Assembly (NCBI GenBank): GCA_025667525.1
Contig: CM046875.1
Location: 206,208,271 to 206,272,270 of the forward strand
Direction of reading: 5' to 3'
From: Glebionis coronaria
Lineage: Eukaryota; Streptophyta; Magnoliopsida; Asterales; Asteraceae
DNA: 64,000 bases
Shown: positions 11,648 to 21,081 of the stretch, in pieces
How the letters are laid out: every line of letters starts with the position of its first letter
Numbering within the stretch: the first letter of the stretch is position 1
The notes under the pieces: generated by a model
Seen by the model: only the letters and a program-made list of their open reading frames with translations
The model's database searches: none
What the model was told of the DNA's origin: nothing
Program-made: the position numbers and the translations under genes

Positions 11648-12591
11648 TGGGATACCCCGGGTAGGGTCAAAATTTGCGGAATTATCAACGGAGATGTCAC
11701 AAGGGTGGATCGATAGCGCATAGTTCATAGAGCATAAGATAAGGAGTTATTTAAACCAGATTACATGATTTTTAAACAAATTTATAAAAATTGTCTTCAA
11801 CATGATAAAAGTAGATTGTTTATGTTTCCCAAATAGAACCCCTGACGAGTCCTAAAATGCATAGTACAATGATGCTTGATTCCATGCACATATCACGTAC
11901 TAACTTCATTTTCTGAGAAAAACATGCTTAGAGGGTCAACATAAAGTTGGTGAATTTACAGGTTTAACAATAATTAGTTTGGACATACATTAATCATGGA
12001 AGTAACAATGCACAAAGCGTTCTTACTAAAAAGAGTAGATTATATTTGCTATTACTCGAAACTGTAGCTTAACCTTCCATTGTCCTTAATAGATGAGGAC
12101 ATAGTGTCTTACAAAAAGACACCCAAACCCAGTTCCAACATGGTATACATCTGTTGTCCCGGCCAAGGCACAGTGAGCATGACTCACCTAGATGGGGATG
12201 GTCAATCCCTAATAGATCTATTTATAACATTCGGGCGATTTAGAATAATTTAACAGTTTCTATAATAGTCAATCATAGTCAAGTTTATACAATTCAGTTA
12301 TGTCCATTAAAAGTAGTTGCATGTTTTCTCCCCCGTAGAGGAAAAGTTTATCAATAGTTTATATGGGGCTGTAAACTCACCTGGGAGTTGGCAATAGTTG
12401 TATAACATGAATATCCAAATAATGCTCACGCCAAAAGTTATGCCTAATCAAATAGTATAGTCTAAATAGATAGTACAAAGAACATATGTGTATGCTTATG
12501 CAGATTTTTAATCAGTTTATTAATGCTACAGTATTTATCTAAATAACTGTAGTACTAGTATTAACAATATCCATTTAAACTTATCTATATA

Positions 12592-13010
12592 AGTTTCATT
12601 TCTAAGTAACATAAAATGTCTTACTTATGATACTAGTTTGCATTCGTAGTATATGTACTAATATAACCATTCAAACTTACAATTAAGTTTCCTATTTAAG
12701 TAGACATAAAATAGCTTACTTATAATATTAGTTTACGTTCGCAGTTCATGTATTATTAACATCCATTTAAACTTACCCTTAAGTTTTATATTTAAGTAAA
12801 CATAAAAATGTTGTACTTGAAATATTAGTTTACGTTCGTAGTACATGTATTAGTAATAACCATTTAAACTTACAATTAAGTTTCCTAATTAAGTAGACAT
12901 AACATGTCTCATTCACAATATTAGTTTATGTCTGTAATACATGTATTAATAATAACCAATTATACTTGAGTTCCATATTTAAGTAGACATCAAATGTTTT
13001 ACTTATAACT
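12592..13010. repeat. ~97-base tandem repeats in B's LTR
   Basis: Four diverged units, each starting AGTTTC or AGTTTT, with an internal AAGTAGACATAAAA word and a TTAGTTTACGTTCG word, ending AACTTACMATTA. The same array is in the other LTR from about 42262, so it predates insertion. Confidence 0.8.
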
Positions 13011-13836
13011 TTCATAAAATGACAGATTATTACCAAAATGGTCCTCCTAGTTATATCTAGGTTTTAGAACTTTCATAAAATGACAAAAACAGTCTCTAGG
13101 GTTTCTTTAAGGTTCGGATTATTACCAAAATGGTCATTAGGGTTATAAAATGACAAAACAACTTTTAGAAACTTTCCAAAATAGTCCCTAGGGTTTAATA
13201 TGCCACGGATGGTATTGCTTAAACCCTAGACTTTCAGATAATTACATTTTCAGTCCTTGTGTTTACTAATTTATCAAAACAAGTTTCATAAGTCACGGTT
13301 TTAGTCCTTAAGTTTCATAAATTGTCATTTTAGTCCAAAAGTTTTTATAAGTTATATTTTATTATAAAAACTTTTATTTAAACATTCAAAATATTATATG
13401 GGTTCATTAAATGGGCTAAAATATCTAATGGGCCGATTAGTGGGCCTAATTATATTTTAAGTCCACTAACTTGTTAAATGGGCCTTTAAAACATTTATTG
13501 GGCTTAAATACATTTCTAAGTCCATTAATTAACTAAATGGGCTTAAGCATACTCTTAAGTCCATTAAAATACTAAGATTTGTCAAATGGGCTTATTAGGT
13601 CCATTAAGTCTTGGGCTAATGTTGCATGGGCTTGATTAGTCCATGAATACTACTTTTTCATTTTATGTAAGTATTAATCTAGGATTTTCTTATAAGCTTA
13701 TTATTAGCTTATCCATATTTAGTTTTAAACCTTAATAAAAGAATAAAACTCATAGTTTATTTTATGTGATGTACCAAATGAGATCTAAATGTGTTACAAT
13801 GTTGCATGCAAGTCATAAGCTCTAATATGAGCTTAT

Positions 13837-14290
13837 AACTCACGACTATATTTAATTATAGCTTATTAAGATGAGTCAAAACTTGTTTTAAGGTTGCATG
13901 TACTTATAAGTGTCCCCAAAATAAGATCTAGCTATGTACAAACCAAGAAACCAAATCATAAATCCATATATACATACTTATAGCCCACGGCTATAATTTT
14001 AATCTTGGTGTTTCCAAGATGGAATTTTTAGCTAATTATATGTCTTGTAATTATTTATAAAATATAAAATAATTATCTAGGCTTATTGCATGTTTCCAAG
14101 ATTATCACAATTCCAAGAAAACAACATATAGCTCACGGCTATATTGTTTTCTCCCAATGTTCCCATAAGATCTATAAGCTTGTTTTATGTTTATCATGTT
14201 AAGTTAACTCTTAACACTAGATCTAGGTTTTATATTAGCATGCATGTATATTTAAAACCCATTCAAAGTCATACATAACCCACGGCTATA
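13837..14290. repeat. CACGGCTATA motif recurring about every 147 bases
   Basis: The word CACGRCTATA occurs at 13841, 13985, 14134 and 14281 (intervals 144, 149 and 147), each preceded by RYYC. Flanking words (GCATGT, AAGATCT) partly recur, so these may be very old tandem units. The set is conserved in the 5' LTR. Confidence 0.6.
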
Positions 14291-14405
14291 TATGTACACA
14301 TAATTTATTTTAGTGATTTTTAGTAGTCCATTTCACATGTAATAATACATATTCTATCATTAGAAACTTAGTACATAAATCATAAGTGTCCATTAAATCT
14401 TGTCG

Positions 14406-14654
14406 TGACCTTTAAGGTCATGGTCTTTCATGGTTTTTAAGTTACACAAGTTTACTTTATGAGATCTATGATTATTAGTTAACCAAAATCCCAAAGAGTA
14501 AGATGTGTACCCCATGCTACATTTAAATTCATAAAATGGTTCATATGGTTTTTAATCAAGCTAAAACATAGAGTACTAGTCATTGGTTTCTTTATTAAAC
14601 AGATTTTAACCATGACTAATGGTGCTCAAATATATGCCGTGACCTTTAAGGTCA
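14406..14654. repeat. Inverted-repeat motif TGACCTTTAAGGTCA, two copies
   Basis: Exact copies at 14406-14420 and 14640-14654, each a 7-base inverted repeat around one T and each followed by TGGT. A half-decayed third copy is near 14855. In the 5' LTR the counterparts are at 44462 (one mismatch) and 44696. Confidence 0.7.
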
Positions 14655-15601
14655 TGGTTCTTATCAAATCTAGATTTTTAACAAGGTTTGTTACATGTGT
14701 TTATAGATGGATGATGATGCATGCAAGTAAAAATGAAGAAGCATAAGGAGTATACCTTTCTTGCCTAAAAGTTACCAAGGGAGATCTAGATGACAAAGGA
14801 GATTAAAGGTCTAATCTAGAAGATGATGAAAACCCCCTAACTATAACCAAGCTGTGACCTTTAAGGTTTCGGCTAGGGCTTGTTATAGTGATTCCAAAGA
14901 TGATGATGCTACTAAATGATTAGTAGTTAAGATGGGACAAGGATCTAGTAGATTTAATGAACAATCTTGGATGTATATGGCTTAAAGCCGAATCATTTGA
15001 GTGAGAAAGGTGAAGAGAGAATGAGATTGGATTGCATGAGAGAATGAGAGAATGTATGTGTGTGTTTTTCGGCTTAAAGGAGAAAGAGAAAGCCAAGGAA
15101 AAAGGCATGAGTGCCTTGGTAAGAACACTTGTGCCAAGTGTAGCCTCTTGTGTTTCCAAAGCATCTCTTCTCCTTCCACATATGCATGTGTGCCGTGTAT
15201 AGCTAACCAAAGGGTAATAGGCTTTGGTTTGGGCTTATGTTGAGCTAGCACACAAGGAGTATATGGTCTTGGGCTAGTCGAAGAAGGTTTAAACATGTTC
15301 ATGGTATACATACATACATACATACACGGCTACACATACAATGTGTAGCATGTTTTCCAAATTTGATTAAGCGTTGTGTATACCCCAAATATTGATTATA
15401 CATTTTATTACTTGTTTCTCCTAGTTTTAAGTACATGGTTTAAGTTATGTAGTTATTTACAACAAGTATGAATGTAAAAGTATAAGTACATAATGGACAA
15501 GTTCACACACATCTTATATAAATAAACACATGAGAGAGTGTTCTAGGATTATTGGGTGAAACTTTATTATATTAAATCATGGTAAAATCATGGATTTTAC
15601 A

Positions 15602-15614
15602 GCACCACCCCGTT
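15602..15614 (-). other. Polypurine tract of element B
   Basis: On the minus strand AACGGGGTGGTGC abuts the 3' LTR start TGTAAAATCC. Upstream is TTTGAGGACAAAGC, a word that also precedes the 3' LTR of D in slightly different form. Confidence 0.65.
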
Positions 15615-15734
15615 ATTTTAGCTTTGTCCTCAAAGCTACTAAAAACGTAGTTATCTTTTAAGTGAAAGATGTTCTAAATTCATGGTTCATCTTGGACACT
15701 CTCTCAGGAACGGATGGTGACATTAACGCGAAGT

Positions 15735-16146
15735 GGTCTATATCTAGGTTACCTTTATACGTCCGGTTGAGCAGTAATGGAGGCTTCTGCTACTACGGGT
15801 GGACAGAAGGTGATGCATAGAGATCTTTATCCGGGTCGCACTATACATCCGATTGAGCAGTAACGGACACTACTGCTACTATGGATGGATAGAAAGCAAT
15901 GCGAAGAGATCTTTATCCAGGTCGCACTATTCATCCGATTGAGCAGTAACGGACACTGCTGCTATGGATGGATAGGAAGTAATGCAAAGAGATCTTTATC
16001 CGGGTCGCACTATTCATCCGATTGAGCAGTAACGGACACTGCTGCTACTATGGATGGATAGAAAGCAATGCAAAGAGATCTTTATCCGGGCCGCACTATT
16101 CATCCGATTGAGCAGTAATGGAGACTGCTGCTATGGATGGATAGGC
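15735..16146. repeat. 83-86 base tandem repeats in the 3' region of B
   Basis: About five units containing AGATCTTTATCCGGGTCGCA, then CATCCGATTGAGCAGTAACG, then CTATGGATGGATAG. Successive AGATCTTTAT words start at 15821, 15907, 15990 and 16076. Units differ by a three-base CTA step, and the first unit is the most diverged. The array lies between the protease remains and the purine tract, where pol would end in a complete element. Confidence 0.9.
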
Positions 16147-16686
16147 GTGGGCTTTTCAACGGGGGTGCCAATTACATCCTTCCAAGAGCTGGGAAAGGAC
16201 CCATGGCATTGTGGATTTGGTTAGGAGGGAAAATCTACTTCAGATGGTTTCTGGTATGAGGAGGACACGCCAACATGTTTTATATGCTGGGAAAGCTGAG
16301 GATGCACTACTTCTGCATCCTTTTCACTGGGGAGATAAATGTTACATCTCCACACCCGATGGTGAAAATTGGGGGTTGAAGGTAAAATAAAATAAAATAA
16401 TATTTTAACTAGAACCCCTCATATATCAACAACTATACGCGGAAGACTTGTTGTTATACCTCAAGCTTGTGGGATACAGACATTTGTTAATAGTACTAAA
16501 GCTTCTACCCAGCAGAGAGGTTAAGATTTTTGTTGATGGCGATTGGGTAGGAGTTGCAAAGAATCTGCTTCATTCGCAGTGGGGCTGAGCGAAAGGGGCG
16601 TAGAAAAGAAGTACCTCAAATGGTGGAAATAAAAGAAGATACTAAGAATAAAGAAGTGCGCGCCTTGCGGGGTGCTGCAAAAAGGG
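16147..16686 (-). mobile_element. 3' spacer of element B, no gene seen
   Basis: Non-repetitive sequence with an AAATA/AAATAAA run near 16384. No reverse transcriptase, RNase H or integrase motif was recognised on either strand. Confidence 0.5.
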
Positions 16687-17049
16687 TCATGCATCCACTA
16701 TCACTGGTTCAAAATTCGTACAAATTTTGATTTTTAGGGAGAGGAGGTTATACCTCCCAAGGTTCGGTGGATGTTGGTATTGTCGAACTAATTGGACCCA
16801 AAGAGGGAAAAGGTATGTCCAAAAGCATGGGGCATTCAACATCTCTTTACGAGGGATGTCGAACACAGCCCTACAAGATACACCCATTGTGAGTTGGACA
16901 TGTCTTCTAGGTTTAGAGTTGCCTAAGGTGGCGGATATAACCCTACAAAATACACCCATTGTGTGTTGGATGTGTCTTTCAGGTTTAGGGTTGCCTATCT
17001 CGTCACGTAGGGAGAAACAAGTTAGGAAAATTGGGCATCCTTTGACCAA
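16687..17049 (-). pseudogene. Open frame after the protease of B, with a 24-residue repeat
   Basis: A 120-residue minus-strand frame. It begins close to where the retroviral-type protease normally runs into reverse transcriptase (KGCPIFLT resembles the linker seen in Tekay polyproteins), then diverges. It contains an in-frame 24-residue repeat (motifs RHIQHTMGVFCR and RHVQLTMGVSCR) encoded by a 72-base DNA repeat at about 16866-17000. The same DNA module occurs once in D (25119-25185) in the opposite sense relative to its element. I do not recognise a function; the open frame may be chance in a repeat that entered the element. Confidence 0.35.
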
Positions 17050-17055
17050 GTATTT

Positions 17056-18758
17056 CTAGGATTTGGTGCTAGAAATGACACTAAATCTAGTGTTGATTAT
17101 ATTGGGGTTACCGTCCCCTCGTATAATCAAGGTTTCATCTCCCCAAGGTATACGAACCAGTTTTTGATCACATAAGATAACTGCATGATACTTTGCTAGC
17201 CAATTCATGCTAATGATGACATCAAAGCTACCAAGACCTACTGGAATCAGATAGATGTAAAACGGGTGATTGGAAAAAGGTTTAAGGTACAACCTCGAAT
17301 GATGGTGTCAACCGTCACAACTTTTCCGTCGGCTAGTTCTACCGTATAGTAGGGGTCTAAAACTAATGGAGTGATTTCCAATACCTTACTAAATTCAGTA
17401 AATATAAAACTTCGTTCTGCCCCGGTGTCAAACAAGACAGATGCATATCGTTGGTTTAGTAAAAATGTACCGGTGACGATGTTGGAATCTGGATTGTCTT
17501 GGGCATTGCCAGCCATGTACACTTGCGAGGAAGTTCCCTTGTTTTCCTTCTTCTGGTTGGCCAACTTCGGACAGTCGGGTCTCACGTGTCCAGGAGTTAC
17601 ACATTCGTAACATACTACAACTCTATTTGGTCCACTGTTGCTTCCACCTGTGGGGTTTCGGTTTCCCTGTTGCCCACTTCCGCTCCCACGAGCATTGGAC
17701 TTTCCTTTGTTGCTGTTTTCGGGGTTGTTATTGGGTTGAACCGGGGTAACAACATTTTCCTGACAATAACGATCAAAATGGCCTTGTTGTCCGCACTTGT
17801 AACATCCCTGGCATTGTCCTCCGGCAACATGATGATAGTTTCACTTTGGACACTTAGGCTTGGATCCTGAGTAGTTCTTAGTGCGGGTTGTGGGAGTAGT
17901 ATCATCAGCTTGTCCAACGTTTTTCCTTTTGGAAGGCTGCTGGTGCTGGCTACGAGAGCTTTCATCTGACTTCCTCTTGTTATCCGTTTGCTTTTCAGAC
18001 AAATTACGGGCTCGCTTGTTGATCAGCTCAGTCACAAATTCCATAGCACTCCTAACGGTAGTGGGTCGTGATGCTAGCACACTGTCATGGATGTTGTCAG
18101 GGAGTCCGCTGACATACTTCTCAATCTTGTCGCTCCTTTGAGGGAACATTCTGGTGCACATCAAGCTTAACTCTTGAAATCTTTGGTTGTACCAAAGGAT
18201 GTCATTGTTCTTGCATTTTAGATCCCACAGCTCTATTTCTAACTTCTTCATTTCTCCTCTATGACAGTACTTCTCAGTCATCCTCTCTTTGAGGTTGGCC
18301 CAAGTGAGAGTATAAGCAGTGTCATGTCCAAGGGTAGCGACCACAGAGTTCCACCAGGTAAGGGCGCTCTCGAGTAGTGTGCATGTGGCAAACTTAACTC
18401 TGTTCTCGTCAGCACAACCGTTGATGCGGAAAACTGTCTCTAGTCTCCCAAACCATTGCATCAATTCAACAACTCCTTCTTTTCCTCGGTAGTATGAGGG
18501 TTTTCACTTCAAGAATTCGGGGTAAGAACAACCCCTGTTGGTGTTGTTTCTGCGCATATTGAGGTTTGGATCATTGTTTTCATTTGGATCAGCTCCTCTG
18601 GCTGCCATAGCTGTTGTAATGCCCTCACTTATCATTTCCCTGAGTTGTACAGCGGTGACATTTTGAGTAGCTTCTGGAAATTCAGTATTAGCAGCGTTTG
18701 AAGTGGTTGCATTATTGGGATTTGATCTCATAATCACCATTTGTCTATAATCATACAC
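17056..18758 (-). pseudogene. gag-pro: Gag-protease of element B (Tekay-like), broken
   Basis: Gag would form the virus-like particle and the aspartic protease would cut the polyprotein. In one minus-strand frame from 18758 to 17247 I see a capsid-like domain (words LTWWNSVV, EKYCHRGEMKKLE and EKYVSGLP), a basic linker, two CCHC zinc knuckles (CYKCGQQGHFDRYC and CYECVTPGHVRPDC), then the protease with the catalytic motif FDTGAERSF. The protease continues in another frame at 17292-17056 ([19 protein letters not shown]), so there is one frameshift near 17250-17290. Two in-frame TGA codons interrupt it, at 18504-18506 and 17841-17843; the second falls in a would-be first zinc knuckle. From recall, the order and words match Tekay-type elements of Asteraceae. 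It is not functional as it stands. Confidence 0.85.
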
Positions 18759-19117
18759 AAAATGAGATTATTGGTTCAAACGTTAGTACAGTTTTATATT
18801 TTTTGCACGGGGAAAATTCATGCATTGATTTCATAACAAATTTGGATAACCTGTCAAGATCTCATAATATAATATATTGCACAACTAATATAATAAAGAA
18901 AGTGATTACATGCTATTTCCATAGGAAATTTAACATCCATCTAGCATAACAAAAACCAAGTCATAGGCCTGTCAAGCCATGCCTAGGGTAATGATACCCA
19001 CAATCTTTAATACATTACATCCCAAAAATACATGTCCAAAAGAAAAGATACAGTACAGGATTACATCACCAAAAGCTGAAAAGAAATAAAAGTACAAAAA
19101 TCCTATACCAAGACAGC
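18759..19117 (-). mobile_element. Untranslated segment of B between its two ORFs (left part)
   Basis: Sequence upstream of gag in the sense of B. No coding signal. It ends at TAGGG (19118-19122), the target of the C insertion, and B resumes at 40054. Confidence 0.7.
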
Positions 19118-19479
19118 TAGGGTAATACAAGGTTTTACCTCGTATAAAAGAGATTCGTTATTCCAATCTTTTCGAATTATCGTGTGACTCAGTCGTTCTT
19201 GGTGTAATATAAAGGGAAAAGGTAATCTATTTTAAACTAAAAGTAAAATGAAAATGTAAATGTCGTTAAGTAAGTGGAAGTTGAAACTAAAATTTAATGC
19301 TTAAAAGTAAATGACGAAAAATTAAAAACTTTAAAAAGTAAATTTTAAAAACTAAATAAAAATGAAAACTTCAAAATAAATCTAAGTTAAGACAATTAAA
19401 AATAACTCTAAGTAAGAATGGCGGGAAAAATTAAATTGACAATTAAAAGTAAAAATAGAAAATAGAAACTAGGACTCCA

Positions 19480-19790
19480 TCGGAATATTCTGGTTTCGGA
19501 GTCCCATCGGAATGCTACAGTCGGAAAGCAATCGGAATAAGCAAAAACAAATCTATCGGAATAACCAATAAGTTCTGTTCTATCAGAATGTAGAAAAGGA
19601 AAGCTATCGGAATAATGTAGAAAAGTAAAGCTATCGGAATGCCGATCGGAATTACCGTCGGAATCCAAAACCCTAATCCGATACAACGATCGGAATAAAA
19701 GTGAAGGCTGTCGGAATCAAAAGCCCTTTTCCGATACAAGGTATCAGAATACTTGGTCGGAAAGGGTAAACCCTTTTCCGATGGCTGTAA
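19480..19790 (-). repeat. TCGGAAT repeat cluster in C's LTR
   Basis: About 17 copies of TCGGAA(T) in roughly 310 bases, many followed by an A-rich word. On the minus strand, the sense of C, it reads ATTCCGA, as in E1 at 5270-6120. The cluster is repeated in the 5' LTR around 38860-39165. Confidence 0.85.
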
Positions 19791-20225
19791 TATACAATAA
19801 GCAAACCAAATAAGCAATGATTTAATAAGCACAAATAGAAACTTGCCCAAATGAATAATAGAAAGAACTAAATAAGCTCGAATAAGAAACTTTTAAAACA
19901 CTAAACAAACGAGATTTATAAGATAAACTACAAGAAAAAGATTAAACTTATGAACACATATAAAATTGAAATAAACATAAAGATTAAAACTAGAAGATCA
20001 AACAAATCAACAAAAGATTAAAAAAACAAGAAGGGAAGAATGAGAATGATTAAAAACTTAAATGTAAAAGATTAAAGATCAAAGATTTGACACAAGATTA
20101 AAGAAAGCTTGAAAAACATTAATAAAAGCTAGAGAGAGAAAGTAAATTAATCTACTCATAATTACCTTATAATATTAAAACTATCTAAAATTATCTAACC
20201 ACCTCCTAATGACATATTAGGAGGG

Positions 20226-20234
20226 TATTTATAG
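20226..20234 (-). promoter_or_regulatory. TATA box in C's 3' LTR
   Basis: CTATAAATA on the minus strand, inside the conserved context CTCCTATAAATACC. The 5' LTR copy is at 39608-39616. Confidence 0.65.
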
Positions 20235-20673
20235 GAGGAGTAAAACGTTGATGCTTTCTTCATTCTTTCTTCTTGTCTCGACTCGATTTAAATTCTTTGT
20301 CTTTCTCCACGTCGTCTCGGGATTTGTTGAAATAAATTGAACTCGTCTTATAATTTTCTTCTTTAATTAAACTTGGTTCTTCGACTTCATTAAACTTCCG
20401 TCTTCAGACTTTTTCTTCGATAATCATCAGAATAGGCCTTGGACTTCCGTTCTTTTTTGCACTCTTGATCTTTTGACTTCGTCTTTTCTTGTTTTCATCG
20501 ATAAAAGCCCGTGAAAGCCCGTGTTTTCTTCCTTTTTCATCTTTTGGTCCTAAAACACAATAAAAACACAAACCACGCATAATTCTGACATTTACGACAT
20601 AAAATACACGTTTTGGCTTGGTTATTATTATAATTAAGTGGTAAAAGGATAAGCGTTTTCACACTTATTAAAT

Positions 20674-20687
20674 CCCCTACACTTGAC
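20674..20687 (-). other. Polypurine tract of element C
   Basis: On the minus strand AAGTGTAGGGGATT runs directly into the 3' LTR start TAATAAG. GTGTAGGGG is a familiar feature of Athila-type 3' ends. Confidence 0.75.
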
Positions 20688-21081
20688 CATTGCAATGTCT
20701 TCATGCAATGCATTAATTACAAAGAAAGTTTTACATTTTCCATCATAATCAATCCACCTTGGCCTTTATTAAACATAAGACATTAAGATGGAAAATTATA
20801 AAGTATTCAAAGGAAGAAAAACAAGTAAAAAGATCAAAAACTTACCTTAGGGTTTTGGAATGTCATGAATTTTTATCACCCTCAAGTTTCACGTTCCCCA
20901 AACCAAGCTTAAAAACGAGATCATTAATATTATAAGTTAGCAATCTAACACAAACTCACGTTGACCAATTATTCACTTAGACTCCCTTATTACAAGGTGT
21001 ATCTCTTATATTTTATTGATGTCTTTAATGATCACAAGGATGCATTGTTGACTTATTTTGATAGTTAATTTAGGCTGAAAA
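20688..21081 (-). mobile_element. 3' spacer of C, left of D
   Basis: Non-coding; its right half matches E1 at 680-850 in the opposite orientation. It ends in GAAAA (21077-21081), the duplicated target of D. Confidence 0.8.

Larger units (their letters stand above)
11648..15601 (-). mobile_element. 3' LTR of element B
   Basis: 3954 bases. On the minus strand it starts TGTAAAATCC. Its far end has decayed (plus strand TGGGATACCCC against TGTGACCCCTC in the 5' LTR). It lacks a block of about 360 bases that the other LTR carries near 42690-43080. Short frames shared with the other LTR at 14920-15323 are not credible genes. Confidence 0.88.
19123..20673 (-). mobile_element. 3' LTR of element C
   Basis: 1551 bases, TAATAAG...TTGTATTA on the minus strand. 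It contains a TATA box and the TCGGAAT repeat cluster. It differs from the 5' LTR at scattered positions and near its 19123 end. Confidence 0.92.

Noticed and set aside
14920..15323. Open frames of 96-113 residues in B's LTR, repeated at 44974-45402
   Set aside because: Both copies exist only because the LTR is duplicated. Overlapping frames on both strands, no family signature and several differences between copies argue against a gene.
15735..16146. Possible CRISPR-like array
   Set aside because: Whole 83-86 base units are repeated, including what would be spacers; this is an ordinary tandem repeat in a plant transposon.
17841..18506. TGA recoding (selenocysteine-like) in B's gag
   Set aside because: No support for recoding in plant LTR elements. 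The same gene also has a frameshift and the upstream ORF has five other stops, so decay is the simpler reading.
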